Assembly (NCBI GenBank): GCA_949987565.1
Contig: OX465104.1
Location: forward strand, 7,512,805 to 7,576,804
Reading direction: 5' to 3'
Origin: Luidia sarsii
Lineage: Eukaryota; Echinodermata; Asteroidea; Paxillosida; Luidiidae
Length of the DNA: 64,000 bases
The notes under the pieces are model-generated. The model searched no databases, had not been told where the DNA came from, and saw only the letters and a program-made list of their open reading frames with translations. The position numbers were made by a program, and so were the translations under genes. This document shows, piece by piece, positions 32,291 through 43,239 of this stretch; the stretch's first letter is position 1, and every line of letters begins with the position of its first letter.

Positions 32291-33204
32291 TTAGTTGCTC
32301 GCGACAGACAATGTCAATGAGTTTGTGCAAAGTGTATGCGTGACGTGGAGTCAGAACGAAGAAGTCTTGATGGACGAGGCAGCTCTGAAACGTGCTTGTG
32401 GGAAATGTCAAAATGATGTTCATGTACACAGGTCAAGTGGTCAACTACAAAAATGATGAAGACGGCAGAAGTTGATATACCATAGAGATACCGTATAAAC
32501 ATTGTCTTTTTCCTCTACAGCCTTTTAGAATCTCAGTCAGCATGTTCGGCCATCTCTTTGCATCAATGTTGTCTCGGCCCAAGGCATGGCCAAACATTCC
32601 CGAGAGACCACCGGTCAAGTGCACTGGTCAAGTGCATTGGTCGAGTGTATGGGGGGGGGGGCTGTATCTTCCTTCCAAATGCTTCATGATGGCTTTCCAT
32701 TTCCATCCAATGTGCCTTTAGAGTAGGGCATACATTTGTACAGCAGGCAATGGCATATGACAATTCATAGTAACTGGCATTTGTAAGTGAACAGCCATTT
32801 CAAGTCCACTACTACTACTAGTCGGTGCCTGGCTGCAAGAGTAGGACAAGCATAAATATTTACAAGCATTATGCCCCTCCCAGCCAAACATATCAGCACT
32901 GCATACATTCTACACACAGGTAAGAACTGACAATCCTGCAGCCCAACTCAGCAGAGAGACCAAAAGGGAAGGGAGGGGGGGGGGGTTGAGGTCTGAGGTG
33001 AGGTTCAAAGGTCAACCACACCTGTCATTCACACAGACCCTGAATAAATATTTCACTGGTCTAGCTACCTCGGTGACACCCCAGTGACAGGATTAAAGAA
33101 ATACTCCACATGCAGGTGCCAAACCCATGCAATTTTCTGGATTTTTATCAATAAACGAACGACACTGCCACTGAGGTTGTCTTTTCTCAAAGAAAAAACA
33201 AGAT

Positions 33205-33300
33205 TACAGTGCCTGACATTTCGGCCTTTGAGAAAGGACCTTCTAGGGGAGTGCTAGTGCTACCAGTAGGATCCAAATTTTTGAGATTTTTGGGGTAATT
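33205..33300. mobile_element. F1 fragment, rearranged
   Basis: CAGTGCCTGACATTTCGGCC, TTTGAGAAAGGACCTTCTAG and CAGTAGGATCCAAATTTTTG. Confidence 0.55.
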
Positions 33301-33548
33301 TAAGTTTGCAAGCCACTTGCAAAAACAATTTTGTGCTATTTCCATGTCGACAATAGCCTAAATCTACTGTCCATGATTGATTTATTCTTCATTTTGCTTG
33401 TCATTTCAAACATTTCTTATCGACATTTGGCCACAAATTGAGGAAAACTTTCAGTTGCATGTACATGTGTACATAAAAATGTTCGCATGCATTCATGAAC
33501 AAACCAAAGGCAACGCCTGTTAATGTTTCACACGCATTAAACTGTTGT

Positions 33549-33702
33549 GATATACAAAAATGTTGCAAACTGCTTACTGACTAAAATTACCAAAATGCAA
33601 ATCTCAAAATTTAGTGGGCCTGACGTTTCGATCCTAGCAGGACCTTTCTCAAAGGCAGAGAGAGAAAGGGTCCTGCTAGGATCGAAACGGCAGGCGCATT
33701 AA
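33549..33702. mobile_element. F1 foldback element, full hairpin
   Basis: GTGATATACAAAAATGTTGC, AAACTGCTTACTGACTAAAA, GGGCCTGACGTTTCGATCCT, a loop of about 12 bp, then AAAGGGTCCTGCTAGGATCG and AAACGGCAGGCGC. The left half is nearly identical to 3291, 38149 and 49966, so this subfamily is the youngest. Confidence 0.92.
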
Positions 33703-34333
33703 ACTGTTAGCGGTCTTTCCATTTTCTCGATCAGACTGGTAGCACTGCAGACCGTGTGAGTGGTATTGGTAATGACAGACACGGTGCCCGTATCCACTAA
33801 GGGCTGCTGTGTTTAGATCAAATTAATGAGAAACATGAATGGCCATGGTGCCAGGACTAGTAAAGTGGATACAGGGATACATTTCCAAAAAAACCAAAAA
33901 TTGATTGGGCCTGATGTTTTGATCTTTGTGGCATCTCTCTTGTGTTACCATACAGTTTCCCATTTGGGCTCTGTTTTCTGTCCTTACTTATGTGGCAAAT
34001 TGACAGGACACATGACCGATGGGCTGAGAGAGGGAGCTTTGCACGTCCCTGGCAATCGGTTGGACACTGGCCATAGACGGTATTGCAGGCATTCATCATC
34101 GTGCCAACAGGCGCGTGGTAGGTGGATGTACCAAGCCCACACAAACATGGCAGGACTCTAAATAAAAGCTGCTGAAAGAGTTCCAAGAGTTAGGGTATTG
34201 GCCTCCCACCAGGGAGGACCCAGGGGACTCCAGCTGTCTGGGTTGTGGGGGCAATCTAGATGAAAACAGTTGGCATTTTTTTGCTTGATTCTTGAAAAGG
34301 TTATGACTCTGTGAGGACTCAGGACTGCTCTTA

Positions 34334-34716
34334 TTAAAAAGCCCCTACACAACATTGGTAAGATCAAAAAACAGAAATGTTCACAGTTTTACATGAAACT
34401 TATACAGTTTGAAGATGGATATAGTAGAAACCTCGCACTGAAATATTTCTGTCTAAAATGCTGGGTTTTTTTCTTTTTAGAAAAGAGTAAAGAAATCACT
34501 CACGTCTCAACCGAGATCTAATTTATTTTTAGGAACAATACGTTGAATGCTGCATTTTTGAAAAACAAATGAAGCGTTTTTTCACTATTTTCTCGAGACT
34601 CGGTTGGCGGACTGAGCTGAATTTTTCACAGGTGTGCTATTTCATGCATATGTTGGATCAGACAACGAATGGATGCTATTCTTTGACCTTGACCAATATT
34701 GTGTTATCCCTTTAAA
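34334..34716. mobile_element. M1 element, full length
   Basis: Left end TTAAAAAGCCCCTACACAAC; right end GACCAATATTGTGTTATCCC followed by TTTAA. Same orientation and interior as 62170-62534. Confidence 0.9.
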
Positions 34717-34924
34717 TATACCGGTACGTGCTGCTTACTTTCACAGAATGTTAGGGCTGTACCCAATTAATGAAAAACCACTGTGAAAATGCCAACAATT
34801 GTAAGGCAATCTGAGGAACTCTCTCTTGACTAAAATAGACAGATATAAATGGTAGATTCCCACTTATCCAATTCTCTCTGCTGTAATTGTTTCATGTTGG
34901 TAACATTAACGATGGGGGTGGGTG

Positions 34925-35010
34925 ACGTTTCGATCCTAGCAGGATCTTGGGGGGAAAAATAAGATCCTGCTAAGATCAACACATGGGGCCCTGTAGATTT
35001 GGGAGAATAA
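34925..35010. mobile_element. F1 foldback copy, short
   Basis: TGACGTTTCGATCCTAGCAG, a G/A spacer, AAGATCCTGCTAAGATCAAC, then ACATGGGGCCCTGTAGATTT. Confidence 0.72.
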
Positions 35011-35171
35011 GTTTTTGGACGTTTATAATTTCATTGGCAGTGGGCAGTGTCAACTGTTCAGAGTAGCGGAGTATGATGTATTTGATTTAGGGATGGTGGT
35101 TAATCCTTTTTTTTCCACCAAAAAAAACAACTGAAAGCTACTGAGATATTGAAATGGAAAGTTCTGGTAAC

Positions 35172-35450
35172 AAATTGAAAAATTGGCAAAGAAAACTTTG
35201 ACTGGACTGGAACTTGAACCCGAGACCTCTGGACTAATGCACCGCACCAGTGCTCTTCCATCTGAGCGATCCAGCCCATTAGATGGTGGCCTTCCCTAAA
35301 TAGTCAACTATTCTTAGCTGGGATGGGGGCGCCAATCCAAAGCAATTCTGGTAAAGGTAACTTTAATGTCAGAATTACTGTGCCTGGAAGGAAAGTTCTG
35401 TTAGGAATGATTTTGATTTCAACCAACCTACAAATGATTCCAATGTGTTT
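35172..35450 (-). mobile_element. S1 SINE with F1-like flank
   Basis: On the plus strand: AAAAATTGGCAAAGAAAACT, CTTGAACCCGAGACCTCTGG (reverse B-box), GCTCTTCCATCTGAGCGATC (reverse A-box region), TAGATGGTGGCCTTCCCTAA, then GGGGGCGCCAATCC. It is followed by TGGTAACTTTAATG-like and GAAAGTTCTGTTAGGAATGA DNA also found beyond the copy at 38475, so the duplicated unit is longer than the SINE. Confidence 0.85.
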
Positions 35451-35617
35451 CCCGATGCATGTAGTTTCATTGTGCACAGTGTGATATATTACAATGCTTG
35501 AACCAAATACAGTAGCAAACCATGCAAGCGCTATTAATATCCTGAGAAATCTCGGGCATAGCATCTCGCTGTGGGTATCCTGAGAATTCACAGGCTTAGC
35601 AGTGGAAGTGTAAATAA

Positions 35618-35849
35618 GACTTAAGGCTTTGCATGGTGGGTTAATCAATATAGGAAGGTTTGCGGTGACACCGTGTACAGAATTATACATGGTCACCGCA
35701 AACCTTCCTATATCAGTGGAAGTACGTTATCCTTTAATGGTATACATTGTCCTTTTCTTTGATTCTGTACAATGTTGTTAAGCGCCTTGAGCGTCTTTGC
35801 AGACGGATTCTGGCGCTCTAGAAAATGTCCGTTAATATTATTATTATTA
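35618..35849. mobile_element. Inverted patch plus SINE-type tail with (ATT)n
   Basis: TATAGGAAGGTTTGCGGTGA at 35649 is mirrored by TCACCGCAAACCTTCCTATA at 35692. Then TTAAGCGCCTTGAGCGTCTT, GACGGATTCTGGCGCTCTAG and a terminal ATTATTATTATTA resemble the 3' tail of LINE-mobilised SINEs. 11121-11190 shares the left part. Confidence 0.6.
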
Positions 35850-36065
35850 AGTGTGAAAATTCTTGCTTCATCAAAATCGGGTTACCAGCCAAAGGATCCA
35901 CTGTATTCCATGCTGGGCAGCAAAAAGTCCCATGCAAAGTCCAACGCAGTAAACAATCACAGGAAACATGGTCGGCCAGATTTGTTTTTCTTTAACTAAG
36001 GAAGAATTTCCATGCTTAGTAGTTTTTCGTGCTTCGCCAGTTTCATGAGATTGGGGCCCTAATCA
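35850..36065. mobile_element. M6 copy, diverged
   Basis: AAGTGTGAAAATTCTTGCTT ... GAAGAATTTCCATGCTTAGT ... CCAGTTTCATGAGATTGGGG and CCC. The inverted termini are recognisable. Confidence 0.6.
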
Positions 36066-36424
36066 TTTGCAGAATGACCGCCAGCAAGATCTCATGCAAA
36101 CCTCTGCATTTCGTCTGCGTCTGATATCTCTCTAGAATGCACAGTGGCTGGGCTGGCAGTCAATTTGAACATGTATAGGTGAGCAAATGTTACAGGCATC
36201 TCGTGTCGGCAGCAAATGAATGGGTTTCACGATGTGACCGCAGACCCTGAACATACATGTCAATGAGAATTTGGTCGGGCCAGGCTCTTAAGCTATGCCG
36301 GTGAGTGGATAAATCTGTCTGGAAAATTAACAACACGCGTACAAAATCCAGCCTGCATTTCAAGCCATCTGTAACACTGTTCATGTACCTTCCCCTAGTT
36401 TAGCTTTGAAAAATCCGCCACATG

Positions 36425-37040
36425 ACAACAACCAGTATCGGTGGTCAAGTGGCTAAGACATCTGGGCCCAATTTCACAGAGCCGCTTAAGCGTGAATATC
36501 CGCTAAGCAGAAAAAGTCTTCCTTGTGTAAGCAGGATTAAAAATTGCCCTGCGGTTTGAAGTTCATTGCTTCTGACTTGTATTCCACTCTTCTTTGCTTT
36601 AGCATGAAACAATAATGAAGTTTGGGTTGGCAAGGGGATTCTGTGGCTCATGAGTTCTTGTGCTTAAGCCTGTTTTTGCGCTTAAGCAGCTCTATGTAAT
36701 TGGCCCCTGCACTAGGAAGCAGGGGCCAATATCATGGACCAAAATCTGCTTAAGCATGAAAAATCACACTCAAAAGAATCTGGTCACCATTCAAAGTTCC
36801 ACTGGTATTTCACTTGGAGCAACCTCTATTGGATTACAAGTTAAATACGAGAAGCATCAATCGAAATCTGGTTGGCAATCTCGTTTTAACCGGGGAAGAA
36901 ATTTTGTGCTTAGCAGATTTTCATGATTAACTTCACCACTATGGCATTGGCCCCCAAAGTGGCAAGTTCGAATCCCACTTGAGCTGCCTGTATTTTTGTT
37001 TCAGCAGGCAATCGGGAAAAGCACTGACCACATACACAAT
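36425..37040. mobile_element. S2 element split by two nested M6 copies
   Basis: S2 left part: CAGTATCGGTGGTCAAGTGG, CTAAGACATC up to about 36465. M6 copy one: GGGCCCAATTTCACAGAGCC at 36469 to GCTCTATGTAATTGGCCCC at 36710. M6 copy two: GGGGCCAATATCATGG at 36723 to about 36952. The S2 right part then resumes: AAGTTCGAATCCCACTTGAG, CTGCCTGTATTTTTGTTTCA, GCAGGCAATCGGGAAAAGC. Confidence 0.85.
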
Positions 37041-38148
37041 GTACACGTAATTCTGATTATACATCAGGTAAGGGCAAAATCTATATTTATAAGTCCACTC
37101 ACAACTGGTGATAATAACAACACATATTACATGTTGTGACAGCAAACATGATAATAATGGTAATGGACAAACATCCATTTGTTTTGCTGGCTTCAAATTA
37201 ACTTTCTCCAGTCCACTATTTTTGGACTGCCTCTTTCAGGTGGCATTTGCTGACATCAACAGTTACCAAAGCCAGCCTAAATTTAGCCATACTAAATATG
37301 ACTGGACAATAAGCCTACAGTACTCAGGCAGGAGAAGCACGCATTCTAGCCTCCCTTTGAGAGGAGGTTACCATGGTTTCAAGGTGAATGATTATAGTAG
37401 TCATTTAGGCAAAGCTTTATAATTGCTTTAGGCATTGCTTTCGCTGCAAGGATAACAAAAAAATCCAAAGCACTTGGAATGAAGAATGCTTTCCATGAAT
37501 ACTGTGCAGTTGTACAACATGTTTGTTCTGTAAGTCGTCTTTGTGCTATTTTTCCCTCAAGCATGAGATGAAGTGATGGCAATACCATGGCCCTGCGAGT
37601 CATTAATTGTCTTGCCAGGAGATATCTTAGAGGCTTCCCTTTGTCAGAATCTGAGGCAACCAAGGACAGTATCTTTAAACCCTTTAGAAACCGTGCATTC
37701 TCCATAATACAGTTATGCTCCAAGGGTTGTTCAACATTTTCCTTTTTTTGATGTGGATATTTTAGAATTGTTGGGGGGGGAGGCGGGCAGGGGGTATGCA
37801 ATGTACATATAGACACTCTGTTCTTGGGCCATTAGGCGACCTACATGTATTTTGTGACCTTTGAAAACTGACTTCTCACAGCTGTTGTCTCTGGACACTA
37901 TGGGTCGCATGGGTATAGGCCAGTTGAGGCTGCTATTGTCTCTGAAGGGTTAACGAATCCTGTTACCTATGTTCTCAAGGTGCGATTTGTACATGTACAT
38001 GTATGTCATACGTATCTGGTTCGAATTCATTGATGTCCCAACAGGACCCTCTCTGAATCAAATGACAAGGGCCTACTGTATGCTTTATACCTCACACATC
38101 ACAAACACTCTCAGCACTGATTATATCTGATTACATTTGACTTAATGT

Positions 38149-38255
38149 GATATACAAAAATGTTGCAAACCGCTTACTGACTAAAATTACCAAAATGCAA
38201 ATCTCAAAATTTAGTGGGCCTGACATTTTGATCCTAGCAGGACCTTTCTCACTGA
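38149..38255. mobile_element. F1 left half, young subfamily
   Basis: GTGATATACAAAAATGTTGC, AAACCGCTTACTGACTAAAA, GGGCCTGACATTTTGATCCT, AGCAGGACCTTTCTCACTG. No right arm. Confidence 0.88.
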
Positions 38256-38307
38256 TTACATTTGAGTTGATTTTTGGAAGGGTCCCCCATGTAATTGTAA
38301 GGGCTGG

Positions 38308-38390
38308 ATGGCTCGGGTGTTAGAGCACTCGTGCGTTAAGCCAAGGGCATGGGTTCAAATCCAATTCCCATTGAAGTTTTCTCATAATGA
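38308..38390 (+). mobile_element. tRNA-like SINE head (S1 relative)
   Basis: GGGCTGGATGGCTCGGGTGT, TAGAGCACTCGTGCGTTAAG and B-box GGGTTCAAATCC, followed by GAAGTTTTCTC. It lies about 90 bp from an S1 copy in the opposite orientation. Confidence 0.72.
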
Positions 38391-38474
38391 GAAAAAAATA
38401 ATCATCGCTTCGGAGAGTTTAACTCCCAAAAAAGTCCAACAAACAATGGAAAAACTGACTGGGAACTTTTAAAC

Positions 38475-38750
38475 AAATTGAAAAATCGGCAAAGAAAACT
38501 TATGACTGAACCAGAACTTGAACCCGAGACCTCTGGACTAATGCACCAGTTCTCTTCCATCTGAGCTATCCAGCCCCTAGATGGTGGCCTTCCCTAATAG
38601 TCAACTAGTCTTTGCCACGGTGGGGGCGCCAGTCAGAAGCGATTCTGGTATAAATGGTAACTTTAATGCCAGAATTATTCTGCCTTTGAGGAAGGTCCTG
38701 TTTGGATTTTAACCAACCTAAACATGATTCCACTGTGTTGTTACCAGCAG
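38475..38750 (-). mobile_element. S1 SINE with F1-like flank
   Basis: Plus-strand order AAAAATCGGCAAAGAAAACT, CTTGAACCCGAGACCTCTGG, CTTCCATCTGAGCTATCCAG, GGTGGGGGCGCCAGTCAGAA, then GGTAACTTTAATGCCAGAAT, TTTGAGGAAGGTCCTGTTTG and TTTTAACCAACCTAAACATG. It ends about 120 bp downstream (sense) of the exon C donor. Confidence 0.86.
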
Positions 38751-38869
38751 AAACGAAGCTGGGAAAGCGGTACCTCAATTCTAAGCAGTTGAAAAACGGG
38801 GTTCACTTCTTATGCAGTGTGTACACGCACTGAGTGATGACATCGCACACCGCGCGCTGTGCACGTTAC

Positions 38870-39090
38870 CTGATGACGTCGCTGTGTCCATTCTTGGCGG
38901 CCAGGTGCAGTGGCGTGTGCATGCTGACTCGGGTCCGTGACGGGATGTCCAGCAGGGCAGTGGACTGGTTGCTGTTCATCAGCAGCTGCACCACCTTCAG
39001 CCGGCCGAACTCCGCCGCCATGTCCAGGGCCGTCTTGCCGTTCTTGTTCTTGACCGTCGGGTTGGCCTGGAATTGGAGGAGCGTCTCCAC
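38870..39090 (-). CDS. CASKIN: Caskin exon C: ankyrin repeats 4-6
   Basis: Acceptor CGTCTTTGTCTCAAG after a strong pyrimidine tract, 73 codons plus two bases, donor AG|GTAACG; enters phase 0, leaves phase 2. V-E-T-L-L-Q-F-Q-A-N-P-T-V-K-N-K-N-G-K closes repeat 4. T-A-L-D-M-A-A-E-F-G-R-L-K-V-V-Q-L-L is repeat 5, as in vertebrate Caskin (T-P-L-D-L-A-C-E-F-G-R). T-P-L-H-L-A-A-K-N-G-H-S-D-V-I opens repeat 6. The linker between repeats 5 and 6 (D-I-P-S-R-T-R-V-S-M-H) is a little shorter than in vertebrates. The exon is strikingly GC-rich at third codon positions compared with exons A, B and D. Confidence 0.97.
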
Positions 39091-39537
39091 CTTGAGACAA
39101 AGACGAGAGGAAAAAGAGGTCCCGGGTTTTAAAAAAAGGCCAAGCGTCGAAGTGCACAGCACCCACCGCACAAGGGTGGAGTGGCAGTCTGAAAAGCAGT
39201 TTAGTCTACTTGAGGTTCGAGAGGGTCTTTTCTTCTTTTTTTTGATGTTAACTTCTGGCAGACCAAGAGGTTAGCATAAACAGCTCTGTGGGCTGAGCAG
39301 ACAGGCTCCAGACTACACTGGCTTGAGATGGGGAGCTGTTTGTTGTCTTAAATAACACTGAGCATCGATCAATCACTACAGATTCATTCAATATCACCTA
39401 CTCCCACTCTGAAGCATTGTACCAGGTCATCTACTTAATAACTGATATCAAAACTATTAAAGTATAACATGATAAGGCTGAGAAGGTCGGTGTGTTACGC
39501 CCACGAGGAACAGATTTCCATAAAATTACCCTACTCA

Positions 39538-39605
39538 GTTCTGCCTTTGAGAAAGGTCCTGCTAGGAATGAAACCTAAAGCCGTCTACAATTTTGGAGAT
39601 TGACT
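39538..39605. mobile_element. F1 right arm fragment
   Basis: TTCTGCCTTTGAGAAAGGTC, CTGCTAGGAATGAAACC. Confidence 0.72.
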
Positions 39606-40267
39606 TTTTTGGACATTTAAGACGGGAAGGAGTTGGCAGCATTATTGTGTTACTGAAACAAGAATTTATGAAACCGATTCTTTTTAGAGTTCATCAGCTC
39701 CATTTCCCATGTTTGTTTGAACAGATACAAAAGTCATTCTTGTTTTAGGAGATTGGATTGTTGGTAATGTGCGAGTATTAATGTCAACATATTAGTAATC
39801 CTGGTTCATGGTTTTCCCCCAGCCTACGATCTTGCCCTTTTTTTAAAGAGGAATGTCAATTCCTTTCTCCCGCCTTCCTGATTCCCTCCCTGTCTCCGTC
39901 TTTCGTTAGGCCTTAACCTCTAGTGGCTTTATAACCTTGTTTTGGGTGAGAAAAAAAACTAGATTCGGATAACAAATGATTCTATTCAATGACTAACAGA
40001 CACATGGAGAGTCCACACATCGTCAAAAATCGTTAAAAAATCAATTCAAACTAAATATCAAGTTCACCAAACCACCGTCAGCAATTTGGGGTTCCCAATA
40101 GGTTTTATTATTTGATATTAAAAAGGTTGTTTATAATAAAGAAAAATATTATCCTTAGTGCTTTGCCTTCTAATCTCCCCCAGAGCTGAAGTTTTTTTTT
40201 ATGGTTTACAATAATCCCATCCAGGGTTCAGCGTTCAAGTTTGGTTGTTTTCTTTTACTTTTTAAAT

Positions 40268-40560
40268 CTTTCTGCCTTTGTGGAAGGTCCAGCTATTCAG
40301 CTTGCCGATTTTTTAGGGGTGCGTGAAGTGAGCACGAGTGAAAGGGTTGGAGTTCAAAAGTTAAAGATTGAGAGAATTCAACGGTTTTAATCCTAGCAGG
40401 TCCTTTCTGAAACTTTGAAAGGTACTTTGACAGTTTGATTTCGTCATTCCGCCTTCCCTTGGAGAAAGGTCCTGCTGGGATTGAAACATCAAGTCTTAGA
40501 GTTGCATTTTGGTCATTTGAAGCACTCAGTAAGCAGCTAGCAACATTTTTGTATGACTTT
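40268..40560. mobile_element. F1 cluster of decayed arms
   Basis: TTTGTGGAAGGTCCAGC, TTTTAATCCTAGCAGGTCCT and TTGGAGAAAGGTCCTGCTGG then GATTGAAACATCAAG. The right end has AGTAAGCAGCTAGCAACATT, an F1 terminus. Confidence 0.72.
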
Positions 40561-41274
40561 TGGCCCAAAATTCACGAATTGGGTATTGCAGTAGGTGCGG
40601 ACTGTGGACCGAAGGCAACCCAGGTTTCCTGAGCTGGACTGGGTCAGGCCACCTCAGTCAACCATGGCCACGGGCTTACAGGTGTTGTTGTACCCACAAT
40701 CTACCACCCCCTGAGCACAGGTACCCCTTACAACCTGTCTGCTTCTACCACCTTGAGGGGCCTAGACAATCCCCCACCCCTTCCCTACCCCTCAGTGCAC
40801 CCTCCCCACCCCACCTTGGAGTTCCCTTTGACCTTGTAGCCAGCCTTGGGGGGAATCACAGACACACACCAAAAAACAGCCCGCATTTCGGTCGTCGGCA
40901 ATTCCTTTGCTTACAAAGAAAACTGAACATAAATTTGAAATTGTCGAAAGGTTCTCGGGTGAAATCCCACAGAGGGTTTCCTAAGGTCAGATTTACTGAT
41001 ACGTCAACAGCTGTGTACTTCAAATGGCTCCACCTCCCGACTACTCCAGTAGACTCTCGATGACATCAAAGCTAGGTGTTTTCCCCCTCTCCCCCCCCCC
41101 CCCTTTTTTTGTCTGGTCCACATCTGCTTGAATTTCATTTTTTTCTTCCTGCAATTGGGCCATTTATTAAGTTAACGCCTGTTGTGCTGCTCACTTGACC
41201 AGAATTGGGGCATGCGGAAGAGGCGAGGGCCTCTCTGTGGGTGGGATAGGTCTGTGCGTTAGGGCACCTGTTAT

Positions 41275-41312
41275 GATACTAACAGTAGCAGGACCTTTCA
41301 CAAAGGCAGAAT
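41275..41312. mobile_element. F1 short arm
   Basis: CTAACAGTAGCAGGACCTTT then CACAAAGGCAGAATG. It abuts M4. Confidence 0.55.
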
Positions 41313-41628
41313 GAAGGGCTGTTCCAATTTCCCCCCCCCCCCCAAACAAAATGCGGTTATTTGGATCGCGATTTGAATTACGATTCAAACTCCACTTTCT
41401 TGTGTGCGCAAACACAATAAACGCTACTATAAGTATTATTGCGACTTTTCTAAATAGTCACATTTATTTGTGGGAGGGATGTGTGGGAACGGTCCGCAGA
41501 AATTGCAGGTTTTTTTTAATCCCACAATGCACTGCTCCTGCTCTGACTGACAGGAAGTGCCGTGCTTGTTTATACGTGAATCACAACTAGTTTCACAATC
41601 ATTTGCACAGCGGGAACGGCCCTAGAGA
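41312..41628. mobile_element. M4 element
   Basis: Left GGGCTGTTCCAATTT; GATCGCGATTTGAATTACGA, AACTCCACTTTCTTGTGTGC, AATCCCACAATGCACTGC, CTGACAGGAAGTGCCGTGC; right AGCGGGAACGGCCCTAG. Termini are inverted (GGGCTGTTCC and GGAACGGCCC-like). Confidence 0.82.
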
Positions 41629-41629
41629 A

Positions 41630-41672
41630 GACCCTTCAGAACGGTCCTGCTAAGATCGAAACATCAGGCCAC
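41630..41672. mobile_element. F1 right arm fragment
   Basis: AGAACGGTCCTGCTAAGATC, GAAACATCAGGCCACTC. Confidence 0.7.
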
Positions 41673-41724
41673 TCTTACATGTACTTTTGTAGATGCATGC
41701 ATGCATGCATTAGTTTAAAGTGTA

Positions 41725-42640
41725 ACACAGAAATGTTGCAAGCTGCTTACTACTGATTAAATGACCAAAATGCAAATCTCCAAATGTTAACATTTTAGTT
41801 CGTTGTTCCAATCACAAAGAGGACCTTCCTCAAAGGTCCTACTAAGATCAAAGATCTTACTAAGGTCGAAAGTCCTACTAAGATCAAAGGTCCTACTAAG
41901 ATCAAAGGTCCTACTAAGATCAAAGGTCCTACTAAGGTCAAAGGTCCTACTAAGAACAAAGGTCCTACTAAGGTCAAAGGTCCTATTAAGGTCAAAGGTC
42001 CTACTAAGGTCAAAGGTCCTATTAAGGCCAAAGGTCCTACTAAGGCCAAAGGTCCTACTAAGGCCAAAGGTCCTACTAAGATCAAAGGTCCTACTAAGAT
42101 CAAAGGTCCTACTAAGGTCAAAGGTCCTACTAAGAACAAAGGTCCTACTAAGGTCAAAGGTCCTATTAAGGTCAAAGGTCCTACTAAGGCCAAAGGTCCT
42201 ACTAAGATCAAAGGTCCTACTAAGATCAAAGGTCCTACTAAGATCAAAGGTCCTACTAAGATCAAAGGTCCTACTAAGGTCAAAGGTCCTATTAAGGCCA
42301 AAGGTCCTACTAAGGCCAAAGGTCCTACTAAGGCCACAGGTCCTACTAAGATCAAAGGTCCTACTAAGATCAAAGGTCCTACTAAGGTCAAAGGTCCTAC
42401 TAAGGTCAAAGGTCCTACTAAGGTCAAAGGTCCTATTAAGGCCAAAGGTCCTACTAAGGCCAAAGGTCCTACTAAGGCCACAGGTCCTACTAAGATCAAA
42501 GGTCCTACTAAGATCAAAGGTCCTACTAAGGTCAAAGGTCCTACTAAGAACAAAGGTCCTACTAAGGTCAAAGGTCCTATTAAGGTCAAAGGTCCTACTA
42601 AGCTCAAAGGTCCTACTAAGATCAAAGGTCCTACTAAGAT
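41725..42640. repeat. F1 left end expanded into an 18-bp satellite
   Basis: 41725-41790 is an F1 left end (AGAAATGTTGCAAGCTGCTT, ATGACCAAAATGCAAATCTC). From 41831 to 42640 about 45 units of AAGGTCCTACTAAGATCA follow, with the last bases varying among ATCA, GTCA, GCCA and AACA. The unit equals the F1 arm AAGGTCCTGCTAGGATC with two G-to-A changes. Three consecutive GCC-type units ending in the GCCACAGG variant recur 144 bp apart (42332 and 42476), so there is a higher-order repeat of eight units. Open frames on both strands (V-L-L-R-S-K and G-P-L-I-L-V repeats) are by-products. Confidence 0.95.
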
Positions 42641-43239
42641 TTGTTTTACATTGGTTGTTTGTAACTGAAAACGATTCCGATCCTACTGTAGCAAGGTCTC
42701 AAGATATTCGTCTCCCGCAATAAGAAATCACACAACTGATGCACGATAGGAGGGTATGACTGGTGCTTCTAATACTGTCCAAGGAAGGTTGGTGAGGATA
42801 AAAATTCACCCAAACCATATAAACATGTAACTCACCATCTAAGATGGATTGTATAAAAAATGACATAGGCCTACTACTAAAGTGAGAAAGTGAGAAAACC
42901 CCCTTAAAAAGAGGGAGGAGGGACTAAAGAAAAATAAGCTTGGCTGGCAGCTTGAATCCTGTCGCATTCTGGGAATTGCCTGTGATGTGCTCTCATATGG
43001 CACAAGGGAATTTGCCTCCCGGACAGAAAATAAACGTAAGCACCCTTATCTCCTACTTGGGATCCAAGGAGACTGCAATCTCAGAAATACTCGAGAGGCC
43101 ATTTTGTGAATTCATACGAATGCAACTGTTCGAGGAGAGTCAGTGTATGTCTTTGGCTGTTGAGTTGGTTGTTGGGTTTTTTTTCTTTTTTCGGATAGTC
43201 ACTTTCAACTAAATAATCGTGGCAATAAGATATCAGTAA

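Larger units (their letters stand above)
22315..38869 (-). other. Caskin intron between exons C and D (16.6 kb)
   Basis: Phase 2, the longest intron here. It holds copies of nearly every family in the window (listed separately). Between them are unique blocks with nothing I can assign: 22945-24600, 24700-25180, 26480-27920, 28800-29390, 30930-31950, 32300-33200, 37040-38145. The block around 24000-24190 is unusually GC/CpG-rich but gives no recognisable exon. Confidence 0.8.

Noticed and set aside
40560..41063. 167-codon plus frame.
   Set aside because: Runs through CT-rich F1-associated filler and unique DNA with no domain; similar filler at 30360 and 48880 is non-coding.
41795..42723. Frames of 276 (minus) and 306 (plus) codons.
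   Set aside because: They come from the 18-bp satellite, whose unit is a multiple of three without stops; no start, splice or domain evidence.
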